From assembly GCA_038025085.1 (NCBI GenBank), contig CM076140.1:22937501-23001500 (forward strand): DNA of 64,000 nucleotides, written 5' to 3'. The translations under genes were made by a program, and so were the position numbers. A model generated the notes under the pieces. That model saw only the letters and a program-made list of their open reading frames with translations. It was not told the origin of the DNA and made no database searches. Position 1 is the stretch's first letter, and each line of letters begins with the position of its first letter. Source of the DNA: Tetragonia tetragonoides (lineage: Eukaryota > Streptophyta > Magnoliopsida > Caryophyllales > Aizoaceae). Positions 1 to 11,500 of this stretch are shown here, one piece after another.

Positions 1-455
1 AGGTTCTAGACTGCGAGGTCTAAAACATTTCAAAATTTCGTCTCCACACAATTTCTAGAATAGGAGATACCAATTTTGAGGGTTTTGTGAGACTTGCAAA
101 AGGAAAAAATATGAGTCACTTTTATGGAGTGAATAGGACATGAAGTTAGAGGGAATGAATTAGATTTAGGAGTGTCAAGCGGTATTTATAGAAATTAGAA
201 TCCTTGACATAGTTAGAAACCTAATCACAATAAAATACATCTCTATTAAGGAAAGTAGGTCAAGGAATATATCTTTTCCTTTTCAAACACTGAATAATAA
301 GAAAATAAAAGTTAATCAATATTATTTCCTCCTACAAAAATTCAAAATAATTAATCACATTACTGAAAACATTTAATACTATAAACATGCAAGGTATTAC
401 AGTTGTTAGATATCTACATGAGGCTAGGCTTCCAACATGTTTAGTTCTTCAAACA
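1..455. other. AT-rich flank, no gene seen
   Basis: AT-rich sequence with no convincing open frame, RNA gene or repeat. It ends at the target-site duplication of the MULE-like element that follows. Confidence 0.5.
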
Positions 456-464
456 AATAATAAA
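456..464. repeat. Left 9-bp target-site duplication of MULE-like element
   Basis: AATAATAAA, repeated exactly at 1682-1690 outside the other terminus. Confidence 0.8.
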
Positions 465-1681
465 CGAAAATTTGATGAAAATAATCTAAAGTTTGCCCAA
501 TCAAACAAAAATAATTCCAAAATGGAAAATCTATATCATTAATCCAAAGTTGACTTCGTTATTAATAGCATAGTTACAATTAAACATCAGATTAATATTG
601 TGTGGAGTGGTTTTTTAATGATAATTTAATTAAGAGAAAATAGTTTTGGGTCAAAACTTTTTTGGGGTCTTTTGGGTTTCTTTAATGGCTTTCAATATCA
701 ATTGATTTTCAATCGTTGCCGGCATGTGACGCATTTTGCCTAAAATTCTAATTCAAATCCTCAACATTTTCTAGATAATCAAAACCCCAAACAATGACTA
801 TTGGTTGAAGTCAAAGCTCAAGATATTTAGCCTCTGAAACTCTTAAAACTCAAATTAGTGATCAATAATGGAGCTAAGAATATAGATGTCACAAACAATC
901 TGTGTTCCAATCATCTGAAATTCGGATTTGAAGTTACGGTTTGTTAATTATGCAAGTTAATTGGAGGAGAGAGAAAGGGGTTAAATTTTACAAAGGGTGT
1001 GTTCACTCTGTTGCCCAGCCCCCCAATTTCTCTCTCTTGAGTCTCGGCAGAACCATGGTGGTAAAAAGGCCAAACGAGGTGTCGGGCAGTGGTTGTGCAA
1101 TTGTTGTCGCCTTGTCTTTCTGGGGTTTTCGTGGTGATGGAGAGATAGGGGCGGGGGCGGTAAGTTGTTGTATGTTTGGGTTTTCATGGTGGTGTGGTGG
1201 AGAGAGAGAGAGAGAGGGATGAAGGATACCATTGATGGGGAGGAGAGAGAGGGATGACGAAGCTTCAGATCTGACTTGTAGCAACACAATCTCATAATGA
1301 GCTTGTCTCCCTCATCAACACCACTGTAATTGGGGTGTGAACTGTTACGTTTTAGCAAATTTGGGGGAAATGAAAGAATTGGTGAGGATGACTAGGTGCA
1401 AATTGGGTAGGATTTTTGGTTAGTGATGGTTGAGGATTTCTGGGTTCCATAGACAAGGAGGCTGGAGGGGAGAGAGAAAGCTCCATTGATCTGGCTAATT
1501 AGGGGCTTAATCTTTTTTTATGGTTGCCACATCGGCAAAATTGTCACAGATGTTAACGGAGATATTATTTGGCCTAATATTATTGGACTGAAATCGACTT
1601 TGGATTAATGACATAGATATTTCATCCTGGGATTATTTTTGTTTGATTGGGCAAACTTCGGATTATTTCATCAAATTTTCC
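465..1681. mobile_element. Non-autonomous MULE-like element with long TIRs
   Basis: The two ends are inverted copies of each other. The left end starts CGAAAATTTGATGAAA and the right end, read on the minus strand, starts GGAAAATTTGATGAAA. The match continues with small differences for roughly 100 bp (both arms contain AGTTTGCCCAATCAAAC and CATTAATCCAAAGT). A perfect 9-bp direct repeat AATAATAAA flanks it at 456-464 and 1682-1690, the length made by Mutator-family transposases. No transposase frame is present. The middle (about 960-1500) is much richer in G+C than the arms and has GAGA runs; the open frames there overlap on both strands and look compositional. The GC-rich core could be captured host DNA (Pack-MULE style), but I cannot name a source gene. 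Confidence 0.85.
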
Positions 1682-1754
1682 AATAATAAAAATGAAAACC
1701 TTATCCTATAAAACCTCTTGAGAACTTACTTAGATTGGTGTGGAGGTTCACCTC

Positions 1755-2340
1755 TGTTACACTCGAAAATAAACTACCTGGATATTTCGAATAGACCGAT
1801 ACTCGAATAAATAATAGTTTATGAAAAATATAATATTGCTTATAAAATAAAGGTAGTGGTTGAATTTGATAACTTCCATTATCTCCTACACCTATCCACT
1901 AAAACACTACCCATGGTAGTTATTTCCTACGAAAACTACCTAATTAAATACTACCCATGGTAGTTATTTTCTACAAAAACTACCCAATTAAACACTACCC
2001 CATGAAGTGATAATGGCTGACTAATTTTCACCCATGATTAAATAATGCGTGGTTACCAGAGGCTACTAATGGACCAAGGACTCTTCTATTTTCCTATAAA
2101 TAGGATCGATGAAGCAAGGAAGAGAGACATATTGAATATCACCGCAAAGATGTGTTTCCTTAATTAGGAGTAGAGTAATGTCGTCTCTAGTGTAGTAGTG
2201 TTTTAGGAGTAGATTACACATAATTTAGTGTATCATACTTCATTAAATCCTTCCGTTTGTACTTTGTTTACCATCAATCGAATGAATGTCTTTTTCCGGA
2301 TTACTAGTGTTCAAATTCCCCTCGCACCCTCCTCGTTACA
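1755..2340 (+). mobile_element. Candidate solo or degraded LTR
   Basis: The segment starts TGTTACACTCG and ends CTCGTTACA, so it has the TG...CA ends of an LTR. At about 2094-2102 it contains a TATA box (CCTATAAATAGG) followed by a purine-rich leader of the kind seen in plant LTR promoters. Repeated ACTACCCATGGTAGTTAT blocks occur at about 1900-1970. No second copy and no target-site duplication is visible, so it could be a solo LTR with a decayed duplication or a fragment of a larger element continuing to about 2650. Confidence 0.4.
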
Positions 2341-2794
2341 GTAAAAGTATCCACGATCCCAACTCAACGCCAAACAACCTTGTCGAATAGCAAGGTTATC
2401 AACGTGATAGTCAACTTTAAACCACGGATCGAATAGCATAACCAACTCCCCGATAAGGTCGAACAGTTGGTCGAATTGTGCACAGTAGTGGAATTCTATT
2501 AAGCGACTAGCAACTGACTATCACTATTGACGTTGCCCATCGTCAACTCGAAGTTCGGGGTGGAGGAGCAGGTTCGAATAGGGAGCGACCTACTCCAAGA
2601 TAGTATTCAACTTTATTTAGGACTTTTTTAAGGGTCGTAGGACTGTCCATAGAAATTACTTGTGATCCCTAAGTACCAAGCACAATAACAACCTCCTTCA
2701 AAACACATTAGTTTGGTGCAAAGGAACCGTGCGAATCATTGAAGAAAAATTGTCTATTTATTTGCTCTTGAACGAGAGAGTGAGGGTGTCTTCT
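2341..2794. other. Unassigned region after candidate LTR
   Basis: Contains GTCGAA-rich text (several TCGAATAG and GTCGAAC motifs) but no frame that I can assign to gag or pol. It may be internal sequence of the element whose LTR precedes it. Confidence 0.3.
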
Positions 2795-3089
2795 TTTCCA
2801 CTGATTTTCACTGATTGAATAAGGTCTTGTCATTGATTTTCACTGATTGGGTAAGGTACTGCCACTGATTTTCACTGATTCGGTAAGGTGTTGCCACTGA
2901 TTTCCACTGAATCAGAAAGGTCTTGCCACTTTTTCTGTGAGAAATGATTTGTCTTTTTCCACTGATTCCCACTAATTAGGTAAGGTCTAGGTCATGCCAC
3001 TGATTTTCACTAATAGTGTTAGGCCATGTCACTGATTCCCACCGATTCAGTAAGATCCTACCACTTATTTCCACTGATTGGGTAAGGTC
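2795..3089. repeat. ~32-bp degenerate tandem repeat
   Basis: About nine imperfect units built on TGCCACTGATTTTCACTGAT followed by TSGGTAAGGT. The clearest adjacent units, around 2860-2925, are 32 bp apart. No coding frame runs through it. Confidence 0.8.
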
Positions 3090-3397
3090 AAATAAGTGGA
3101 AAAGACCATACTTTCAGTGATTACTTCCTTTTTTACTTTTTTTTTTTTTTTTTCGGAAGCACATCTAGGCGAGTGAGGCGGTGATAGGTACTGGTTAGAG
3201 TATGGAGGAATGTGGGTTTCCAGTTACCCAAGTTACCTTAGGTAAATCTTACCTTACATAACATTCCAAAATACCTCTCACAAAAAATACATTTATTTAA
3301 AAATAAGAAGATTTATTTTGATAAATCTTAATTCACGTGTATAAATATCCACCATTAAACCTTTATATTTTAATAAGTTTTAAATAAAAATAATTAA

Positions 3398-3437
<40 letters not shown>

Positions 3438-4748
3438 AATAAATAATTCTAATTAGAGTTATTATTCAAAAATGATTAATAATCCGAAGGTTACATCTTG
3501 TGCCAGTTAAGAATATGTTTCATCTACAAAATTAAATTTTAAAGTGACAATCAACAAATAACTTACCAACAATCCAAGAGCATAATGGAATTCTATGTGT
3601 TTTTCATTTAAACCCTCTTTTTTGTGTGGATGTTTGTATCTAGTGTTCCAAGTTGTAGTTTGTTTACAAGTGACCACGTTGATTTTCAGTATAGTTTAAG
3701 AATATAAGAGAGTGGCTGCTATATTTTTCTAATTTAATGCGGATTTACTAATTGCTCGTTCGGATAGCATAGAATTAATGAATTTAATACTAATTAAATA
3801 CCTCCATCAAATGAGTAAATCATAGGACTGGTGGGAAAATAAGTCTCAAAACAAACAAGAGCGCTTTCGAAACTTCCATGACCAAGGTTTTATCCAAGCC
3901 TTCGTCAACTTACTGATGATCGATGTGAGGTTGCTAACCTCTTATTTATTGGTTTAATTCTTCAATTTTCCAATTATTCTCTCTTCTTCTCTAACCATAG
4001 TTTGAATCTTTTTTTTTGTCGGAACTCACTATTAGGAAAATTTTCAAACAACAATATCTGTAATTTTAAATCCGAAAACTCATTAGGTTATCTTTGAGGC
4101 AAATCGAGGGAGCTACAAGATGAAAAAAGAGGCAAAGAAATCATTTTTTGAGGCCAAAAACATAGCTTAGAAATTGTACCAATAAGTGAAATCCAAGGAT
4201 GAAGGAAAATGCATCTTTTAAGTTTGCAAAACAAAGAAGCAAGATACGAGAGACCTAGATCAAGTTCGGTTTATGAAATAAGAAGTACAACGAGTTCTAA
4301 TTAATGCGGGCTGACATCAAGAGAAGTTGACAGATGTACTTTTACAAGCTATACCATGAAGTTTCAGCTAAGAAAATTACTTTAGGGTATCTTAGCACAT
4401 CAGAGAAATTTTATAGCTCCACCTCTTGTTGTCGTATTAGAAATGAAGAAACCATAGGAGCACTAAGGAAGATGAAGAAAAGGATAGGCAATAGGTAGAG
4501 GAATGAAAGAGCTTAGGAGAGGGAGACTTGACTAAACAAGCTTTTTAATGTGATCATCAAGTCAGCTAAGATGGCGAATGAGTCGACACTTAGCACAATG
4601 ATCACCTACGTATTTGTAATAATAGGTATAAAGGTAACTACTTAGCCACACCAGGATATTATGGCAGAGTGTGATTGAGACAAGAACAAGAAAGGGAACA
4701 TGTATGTTGGTAAACAAATTTAATTATTTGAATTCATGTCAGGAAGAT
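3090..4748. other. AT-rich intergenic stretch with TAA/AAAT microsatellite
   Basis: No gene seen. A (TAA)n tract at 3401-3430 runs into (AAAT)n to about 3446. A poly-T run is at 3136-3153. The rest shows no feature I can support. Confidence 0.5.
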
Positions 4749-4756
4749 CGACAATA

Positions 4757-5341
4757 CAGGGATAGCAACCCCACCCGCACCCGATGGATATCCATACATC
4801 CAATCCGCTATAAATGGATATGGATTGATATAAATGGATATGGATATGGATATGGATATGGATATGGATATGGATGACCTTTACTCCTCCATTTATCCAC
4901 CCGACGGATATCCATATCCATTTATTTCCTTAAATTCTACATTATTTTTACAAATATACTATATAATTCTTCGTTTTGTTCAACTTTTGATGCAAAAATT
5001 AAAACGTCCTCTATTTTAGGTGGTAAGAGACAGTACAGATGATAAAAGTTTAGTCGTTCAAACTTATTCTAATTAGAGAAATTCAAATAATTTTTGGTTA
5101 TAAATATTTTTCTTACTTGATTATTTAATTTAAATACTTACGCCACATGTTTCATAAAAAAAAAAGGCGAAAAAATTTATGCGCATGTGTGTTATTGAAA
5201 ATTTAGAGAGACTCATTTAATATCCAACGAACATCCAATATCCACTTCATCTACGGATATGGATATGGATGATTTGAACTTTAAATAAATAGATATGGAT
5301 ATAGCTCCACCCGATCCATATCCTATCCATTGCCATCCCTA
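4757..5341. mobile_element. Non-autonomous hAT-type element
   Basis: The termini are CAGGGATAGCAA on the left and, read on the minus strand, TAGGGATGGCAA on the right, matching the known (C/T)AGGGATGGCAA ends of plant hAT elements. An exact 8-bp target-site duplication CGACAATA lies at 4749-4756 and 5342-5349, the length made by hAT transposases. The 585-bp interior has no transposase. It is built largely of GGATAT and ATATCC words on both flanks, including an uninterrupted (GGATAT)n run at 4836-4875. Confidence 0.9.
4836..4875. repeat. (GGATAT)n hexanucleotide microsatellite inside hAT element
   Basis: About six and a half perfect GGATAT units. The same word recurs singly at both subtermini of the host element, so the run looks like an expansion of its subterminal motif. 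Confidence 0.9.
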
Positions 5342-5349
5342 CGACAATA

Positions 5350-5747
5350 GAAGCAATATGTCTTCTTGGATGTTTGACGAAGTATCACATAGAATGACAA
5401 AGAGCTGTGAGCTACAATTGCGAGCTGCAAGCTGTAGTTGTAAGTAGGTTTCAATGAAGCTGGACTATCTGGTTAAGTGATATCATTAAAGCAAAGACCC
5501 AATCAGATAAGGACACTTCTACCTCGGAATGTCAATGGCAGTAATCTTGGCACTCTTGTGGTGTAATGGTCAAGCTTCCTATAACCTGTTCAAGGATCTA
5601 ATCTAAGTGAATTACAACTGAAACTGAGCCTTTTCAGAGACCCCATTGTGGCATAAGATAGTCTCCGTGAAACTTAGCATCTAACGAATTCGTAAGCGCA
5701 ATACCAGCCAACTATTCGACTCCATAGGCTTTCTGTCATTTCAGAGC
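5350..5747. other. Intergenic, possible SINE-like head at ~5551
   Basis: No gene seen. At about 5560-5612 TGGTGTAATGGTCAAG is followed by GTTCAAGGATC with spacing like pol III A and B boxes. No 3' tail or target duplication was found, so this is not called as an element. Confidence 0.3.
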
Positions 5748-5909
5748 TTAACTGAGAACGACAAAAGAAAAGCAAGTAAAGTTCTGTTCCAGGGATCGTC
5801 CAAGACTAGCTTCAGCTGCTGTCCGGATCTTTGCAGCAGGTCCAGGTGATTGTGCAGACATCGAATACGAATTGATATTATCATATCCAACACCATTACC
5901 TTCCAACAC
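5748..5909 (-). CDS. Possible terminal exon of an unidentified host gene
   Basis: On the minus strand a good 3' splice site (pyrimidine-rich then TTTACAG, ending at about 5910) opens a frame of about 53 codons to a TAA near 5748. It contains the stretch GNGVGYDNINSYSMSAQSPG followed by an alanine-rich segment. The composition is like ordinary protein rather than repeat. I do not recognise the family and see no connected upstream exon with certainty. It may be a separate gene or an alternative 3' exon of the candidate gene at 8.5-12.8 kb. Confidence 0.3.
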   Translation of the reverse strand: MLEGNGVGYDNINSYSMSAQSPGPAAKIRTAAEASLGRSLEQNFTCFSFVVLS

Positions 5910-5959
5910 TGTAAACAATGGGGGAATAGTGTGTATCAATAAAGAATATTCACGAGGCA

Positions 5960-7691
5960 AAAGCTTATGTGAATCATACTAGTTACTCTAATGCAAAGGC
6001 ATCAACATTCAGAGTATTATTTCTGTCCCTAACAGCCTAACAAAGAAAGCCAACTCAACTGTGTGAAAATTACATAGCAGCATGAAATGCCATGGCAACT
6101 CTCAAACCCCTGAAAGGGCCAAGCACAAGCAAAAAGTTCCATACAAAGATTCTGACAAGGCCGACAACCTAACAGAAAGAGCGGGACACTGCAAAATGTA
6201 TCAAGGACAACAAGAAAATCAATTGTTGTAAACTCAAACAGGGGAATGAAGCAGACCGATCAGAGATCACGCAATGACATTAAACATCTACTTTCAAATT
6301 AGCTTTCGCGGAACAGGAACATGTAAACAGTGAAAACATCACTATTCAATGTGCTCCTATACAAGTAGTTGTCCTTAATTAGATATCATCATGATTAAGA
6401 ATAAATATTTAAAAGAAAACAACCAGATAGAATTTATTTATAACATTTAGGATGGTTTCTTCTCAACAACTGATACAACATCAACATGACAATTGATATT
6501 TTCTCCAATTCCTCCAAAGAAGCTCCTGCCCCAACAGGGTAAGCGACTAAGGCCTAAGGGTAATGGGGTGTCAGGTTTATGCAGTCTCAACCCCCGTGAA
6601 AATAGAGATAGTGTTTTCGATTTTACCATGATATTCTTCAGATAAGAAAACATTTGTATTAGGAACAGGAAACTATTACGACCTAAGAGGGCAAGGAGTC
6701 CTCAAAAAGAAGCTGCTAATTACGACACACCCATCCTAACATTGAATGTCCGTGAAGGAGACCCCTTACAAGTCGCAGACGTTGTGGCCCATAAAGGAGC
6801 CAAGTTCACTACATGGTCTAGCGAAAAGAAAAAAAAGCATACCAACACAATACACAACAATCTAATCCTTACCACCACCCCCACTTGACCCAACATGCTT
6901 AGTTTGCAAAACAAAACACTCCCCCACACCCCAAAAAAAGCCTCCACTAGCAAGTCCAAGCAAACACACAGTGAAACGACAAGTACAAATTGCTCAGTTA
7001 CACAGATGACGCACATTTGGAGACAATACCAAAACAGGTCTCCTTCGCAGCATCAGGTCATAAGTATTCAACTTACCTAAAACCAAAGTCCACACAAAAG
7101 CACACACACTGAGGGGAGCCTAAGACTTCCAGAGGCTGGGAAAGAGGAAACTGTGATGGGAGGCTAAGATGGTGAAGGAGGGATTTGCCGCATGAGACCC
7201 CAGAAGTATATCCAACCCAAGCTCAACATAGTGGGGACAACATGCATGGTGCCTAGAAACACTAAGCAAAGTGGTCAACTCCTCTGTTTCCCAATCATGA
7301 GAGGCTCTCTACATATGAAGATCCCAGAAACCACCACTATTGTCGCCTCATGAAGAGTAAACAAGTAATAGACCTAAGCGATGAATTCCCATTCCACACA
7401 TCTTCCCAACAACTATCCCAATGTCCATTGCCCATTCCATTTGACCCTTGATCCGAAGAGCGCGATCATCGAGCTTCACAATAAATAAGTACAACATCTG
7501 ATCAACCATTTTGATATAGTCAATTACAATCTAAAGCTGAAAAATGTTAATAATGACTCCAACTCCATTGGTAATGGACACTCATATTTTCCTCGCCTTT
7601 AGTTATGCAAGCTAGGTTGATGAAAGCTAGCGAGAAAAAAGTAGAGGTTAGTGTCCATGATCATCAAAACTTAATTAACCTTGTGCTTCTT
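5960..7691. other. Gene-free stretch
   Basis: Only short open frames on both strands without coding character. Around 6530-6600 there is text reminiscent of plant SINE bodies (minus strand), too decayed to delimit. Confidence 0.4.
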
Positions 7692-7842
7692 TTACTCCAA
7701 TAGATAACATTGGTACCTAGGCTTTTGCCTGACTAACCACATAGCCGCTAAAGTTAACAGGCCCTAAAGGAGCACTGAACTCGAACATGGACCTCTGGAA
7801 TAGATCGTGGAGGTCTTACGAATTAAGCTACCCACCTATGTT
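7692..7842 (-). mobile_element. Degenerate tRNA-derived SINE
   Basis: On the minus strand it begins GGGTAGCTTAATTCGTAAGA (A-box-like), then has GTTCGAG at the B-box position, then the body GGCCTGTTAACTTTAG and an end reading CCAATGTTATCT. The same ordered blocks occur in the SINE at 10.9-11.05 kb, including the shared block ATCTATTCCAGAGGTCC. Several indels separate the two. No clear poly(A) tail or target duplication remains. Confidence 0.6.
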
Positions 7843-8538
7843 ACATGGACTCTTCATTTCACCTAGAATACCCGTGCCAAACATTCGACACGTATGGACA
7901 CATGACACTTCTTTTGCAGCTGAAAACATGCTAAAATTTTGAAAATATTGCAGAGTGCGACACTTGGGACACGTATCACGTTGAACACGTCCTGCCGAGT
8001 CCATGCACATAGCTACCCTCTCATAGTTAGTTTGTTCTTTAAGTGGTAACTGGTACGTGTAGACACTTGGTCTCGACTCTCAAGTATGGGCCAAGTAGCC
8101 TATTTAAACGTCGCCAATATTTCAAACAACCATCCCTAACTTTTTTATCCTTTAAAGTCACTTTTAAATTTTATGAGACACCACTAAATTTGTTTTGCAG
8201 AAAATTACCATAATAATAAAGAAGTCACCAACTAAAAGTTCTACATTCCCATCTATATTTTGTCAGAAGTCAACTAAATTTCAAAGTCAACTCTAAATTT
8301 AAAAAAATAAAAATAAAAATAAAATTCCGGTAAGAACTTAAGAAGTTACCCATGAATATACAATACAAGTCACCCCTAATTCTAACATGAGTCCCTTGGT
8401 CCATAGACCAAGTTAATAAAAGCTTATAGGCATTTCAATCGGAAGGTACTCACAATCTCACATTGACACAAATTGCATCCTAATTAAGCAGGAAGAAAGA
8501 AATAGGAAATTGTATATAATTAAACAAAGTATATCAAC
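7843..8538. other. Gene-free stretch
   Basis: No supported feature. It would be 3'-flanking or UTR sequence of the candidate gene ending at 8539, if that gene is real. Confidence 0.35.
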
Positions 8539-11500
8539 TCAAATGGAAGATTGATCTGCAAACTGCTTGAACAGAGTGGCCATCCAGAACAGAACGCTTG
8601 CAACACTGAAATGCAACCCAATCAATGACCACGTAAAAGTTAAAACCTCCAAAAGCCTAAGATAATATACTGCAAGGCAAATGCCAATTCTGTGCAATAT
8701 GACATTTTATCAACTAAAGGTAGAGGTGGATTAGGAAAGAGAGGGGGAGGCATATGATGAGACTGTAATCAATTTATTGAGTTGATGTAATCATAATTAC
8801 TCAACTTTAACCAAGGTAAACATCACTACATCAAGTATTGATGTTTCAAGCCGTATGATTACTACAATTCCCACAACCAAAACTATAAAATTTTCATTAC
8901 ATCGCAAGCCTTGTTACCTCCAAGTAAATGCCACCTAGGTACAATTGAAAGCAACAGTGAAAACCCTAACATACAAATTCCAAGGATATGCACAGTATTT
9001 TCAGATGTGCCCTCTTAAACAGTTTTCCACCAGTAGTCTCAACCTTCCAAAGAAGGAAAACCAATCAACAGCCACCTGAGGATAAATTCATATTCATTCT
9101 GAAATACAAATGACTTAATACAACAGGAGATCACGGTTGGAGACTAATGAACAAGTCAGTTTACTCACACAAATCCTTTATGGTAAGAATTCGCAAAACC
9201 AAACCAAATCAGGTGCTGCAGGTTGCCGGCAAGAAGCAAACATTTAGTATAAAGGAAATCTAATAGTGCCGAATGATATGCCCTACCCTGAAATGGCATT
9301 ATCTGGCACTATTTGTAACCATGACGTCACACTCACATGAAAGTTTGGTTGAATTGCAACAGAATCATTTACGAGGTTTGACACTACGCATATTCACAAA
9401 GGAAATGGTTTTTCCGCTAATCGAACTCTGGCCTCCATCCCAAAAAAACTTTTAAGTTTGCTTTTCCACGAGCTCCAACACACTATTTTGACCGTAGATT
9501 AAGTGTGATTATACTAAGGAAAAAGTTGCAAAAACATGAATCTTCAAAAGTACTACTCTCTCCGTTTCACCAAGATGTTTACACTTCATTTTTCAAGGCC
9601 AGAGTTCACAAACTTTGACCATGAATTAGTGAAAAAATACAAAGATTTATAATGTAAAAATGCTATTGTTAGATTCATTTGAAAGAATACTTTTGAAAAA
9701 TTATAATTTTATAATTTATACATGCATATAATTATAATTATCTACGGTCAAAGTGATGCATTGGAGACCGTGAAAAAACAAATGTAAACATCTTCATAAA
9801 ACGGAGGGAGTAAAAAATTAATCTGCAAAACTTTATATAGTTTCACAAATAAATGGACAAAACTTGTGAACTTTTAATTGAAAAGGCAAACGTATAGGTT
9901 TTTTTGGGAGCGATATTAGTAGGCAAGTTCTTCCCTTTAAATCAACAACAGTAACAATGATAACCAAATATCAGAGTGCACCTTGGCTGTGAATAAGCCA
10001 TTGTACAACCTAGTCATATTTTGTAGATAAGAGAATAATAATATAAATAATAAATTGAAATGATGACAATAGGAGAACAAATAATGCTAGACTATAAGCA
10101 AAACAATCTTTCTGTATTTCTAAGTTCTAACAAAGATACTAGGAGAGAAACCCTACGAGTAAAACACCAAACCAATGCAATATCGCATACATCCCAAACA
10201 TCCTCCCCTCCTTCCCGCAACCTTGGTAGATAATCTAAAACATTAAAAAGAAGCTCAAAAGCAAGCGCACTCCCTGAAAACCCCAAGCTACCGCTCCCTG
10301 AAAACATCCTCCCCTCGATGAAGCTAGCTAGTGAAGAATCTTTTCCACCCTCTTATTTTGCTCATAAACAGACTGGAACAAACTTTGACATCCACGGACC
10401 TACCAGTGGGACTAACAAACTGCATCCAAAGATACTGGAATAAGGACTGTAGGTCTTGGAGGTCACTTTCAGTCCCTGGTGGTTGAAGGATTATAGCACT
10501 CCCCATTGGCCCAGACTATGTGGGCCTTGTATCACTAACCTTCCAAGTTCCAACTGAAGGGGTGCATATGCAGACTGCAGACCTATTCTCCATCTCTTGC
10601 AAAGAGAAGTCCTAGTCACTATAAATGATTTTTAGTATGCTCAGAAATTTCTCCCCATTGGTTGGCACATCAGACTTTACAATAATAGAAGCTATAAGAG
10701 AGGCAGGCAGACTGATAGCAGTAACAAAACTATTATGCCTAACCAACTTCAGGACCCATAGGATTATTCAAGCAATTTTTGGATACCCATGTTATCTTAA
10801 AAAAATAATAATAAATAATAAAACAAAAAAAAAAAAACTATTATGCTTAATCAATTAGGGCGTTTAGTTTGCAAGTTCGTCTTTTTCTTTTTTTAGATAA
10901 CATGGGTATTCAAGCTCTCTTTTTTTTGCCTTGACTAATCCCATGTGCCCTGAAGTTAACGACCAGGAAAACCTCCGAGACTCGAACTTGGGACCTCTGG
11001 AATAGATCTCAGAGGTTTTTACCAACTGAACTACCCCCTCAGGGTAAAAACATGGAGTTCGTACATGCCGAGCATGGAGTTCAATCACTTACCATCAACC
11101 TCCCTTCTTCAAACTCTAATCATCAAACCCTCTCTCGCTTCTCTAATCTGTCAGTGAGCAGCATTCATTCATTTGAACATTGCAGCTCCTTTCATTCATT
11201 ATAATTTATAAGCGTCCTTAAATCCCATTGAAAAAGTTCTTATTCTCTTTTGTGGCATAGCATGGTACAAGTACAACCCTTGCCTATATCTACCTTCTCC
11301 AACCAAAGGGATAACATTTCAGCTCCACCATCTGATCAATATCCCTTACACAGTTCTATTATAAAGGAGAAGCAGGAAACTAAGATCCCGTTCGGGATGG
11401 TTTTGGATTTTGAGTATTTTTGAAAACTAAAAACCAATTTTTGAAAACCACAACTTATGGTTTTCAGTTGTCAGTTTCGAAAATAAAGTAGACAACTATA

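Noticed and set aside
941..1358. Three overlapping frames of 93-125 codons on both strands
   Set aside because: They arise from GC-rich and GAGA-rich sequence in the core of the MULE-like element. No frame has protein-like features beyond low complexity.
4671..5019. Frames ending in GYGYGY or starting MDMDMD
   Set aside because: Translation of the (GGATAT)n run inside the hAT element.
5551..5620. tRNA gene or SINE head on the plus strand
   Set aside because: Box-like words are present, but there is no cloverleaf, no tail and no duplication; left unassigned.
10856..10880. Left terminus of the large Harbinger element (GGGCGTTTAGTTTGC after TTA)
   Set aside because: It matches the presumed right end (GGGTCTGTTCGGCAATAG) in too few positions and lies between two SINEs.
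10981..11043. tRNA gene on the minus strand
   Set aside because: A and B boxes are present, but it cannot fold into a full cloverleaf and is followed by a SINE body and poly(A).
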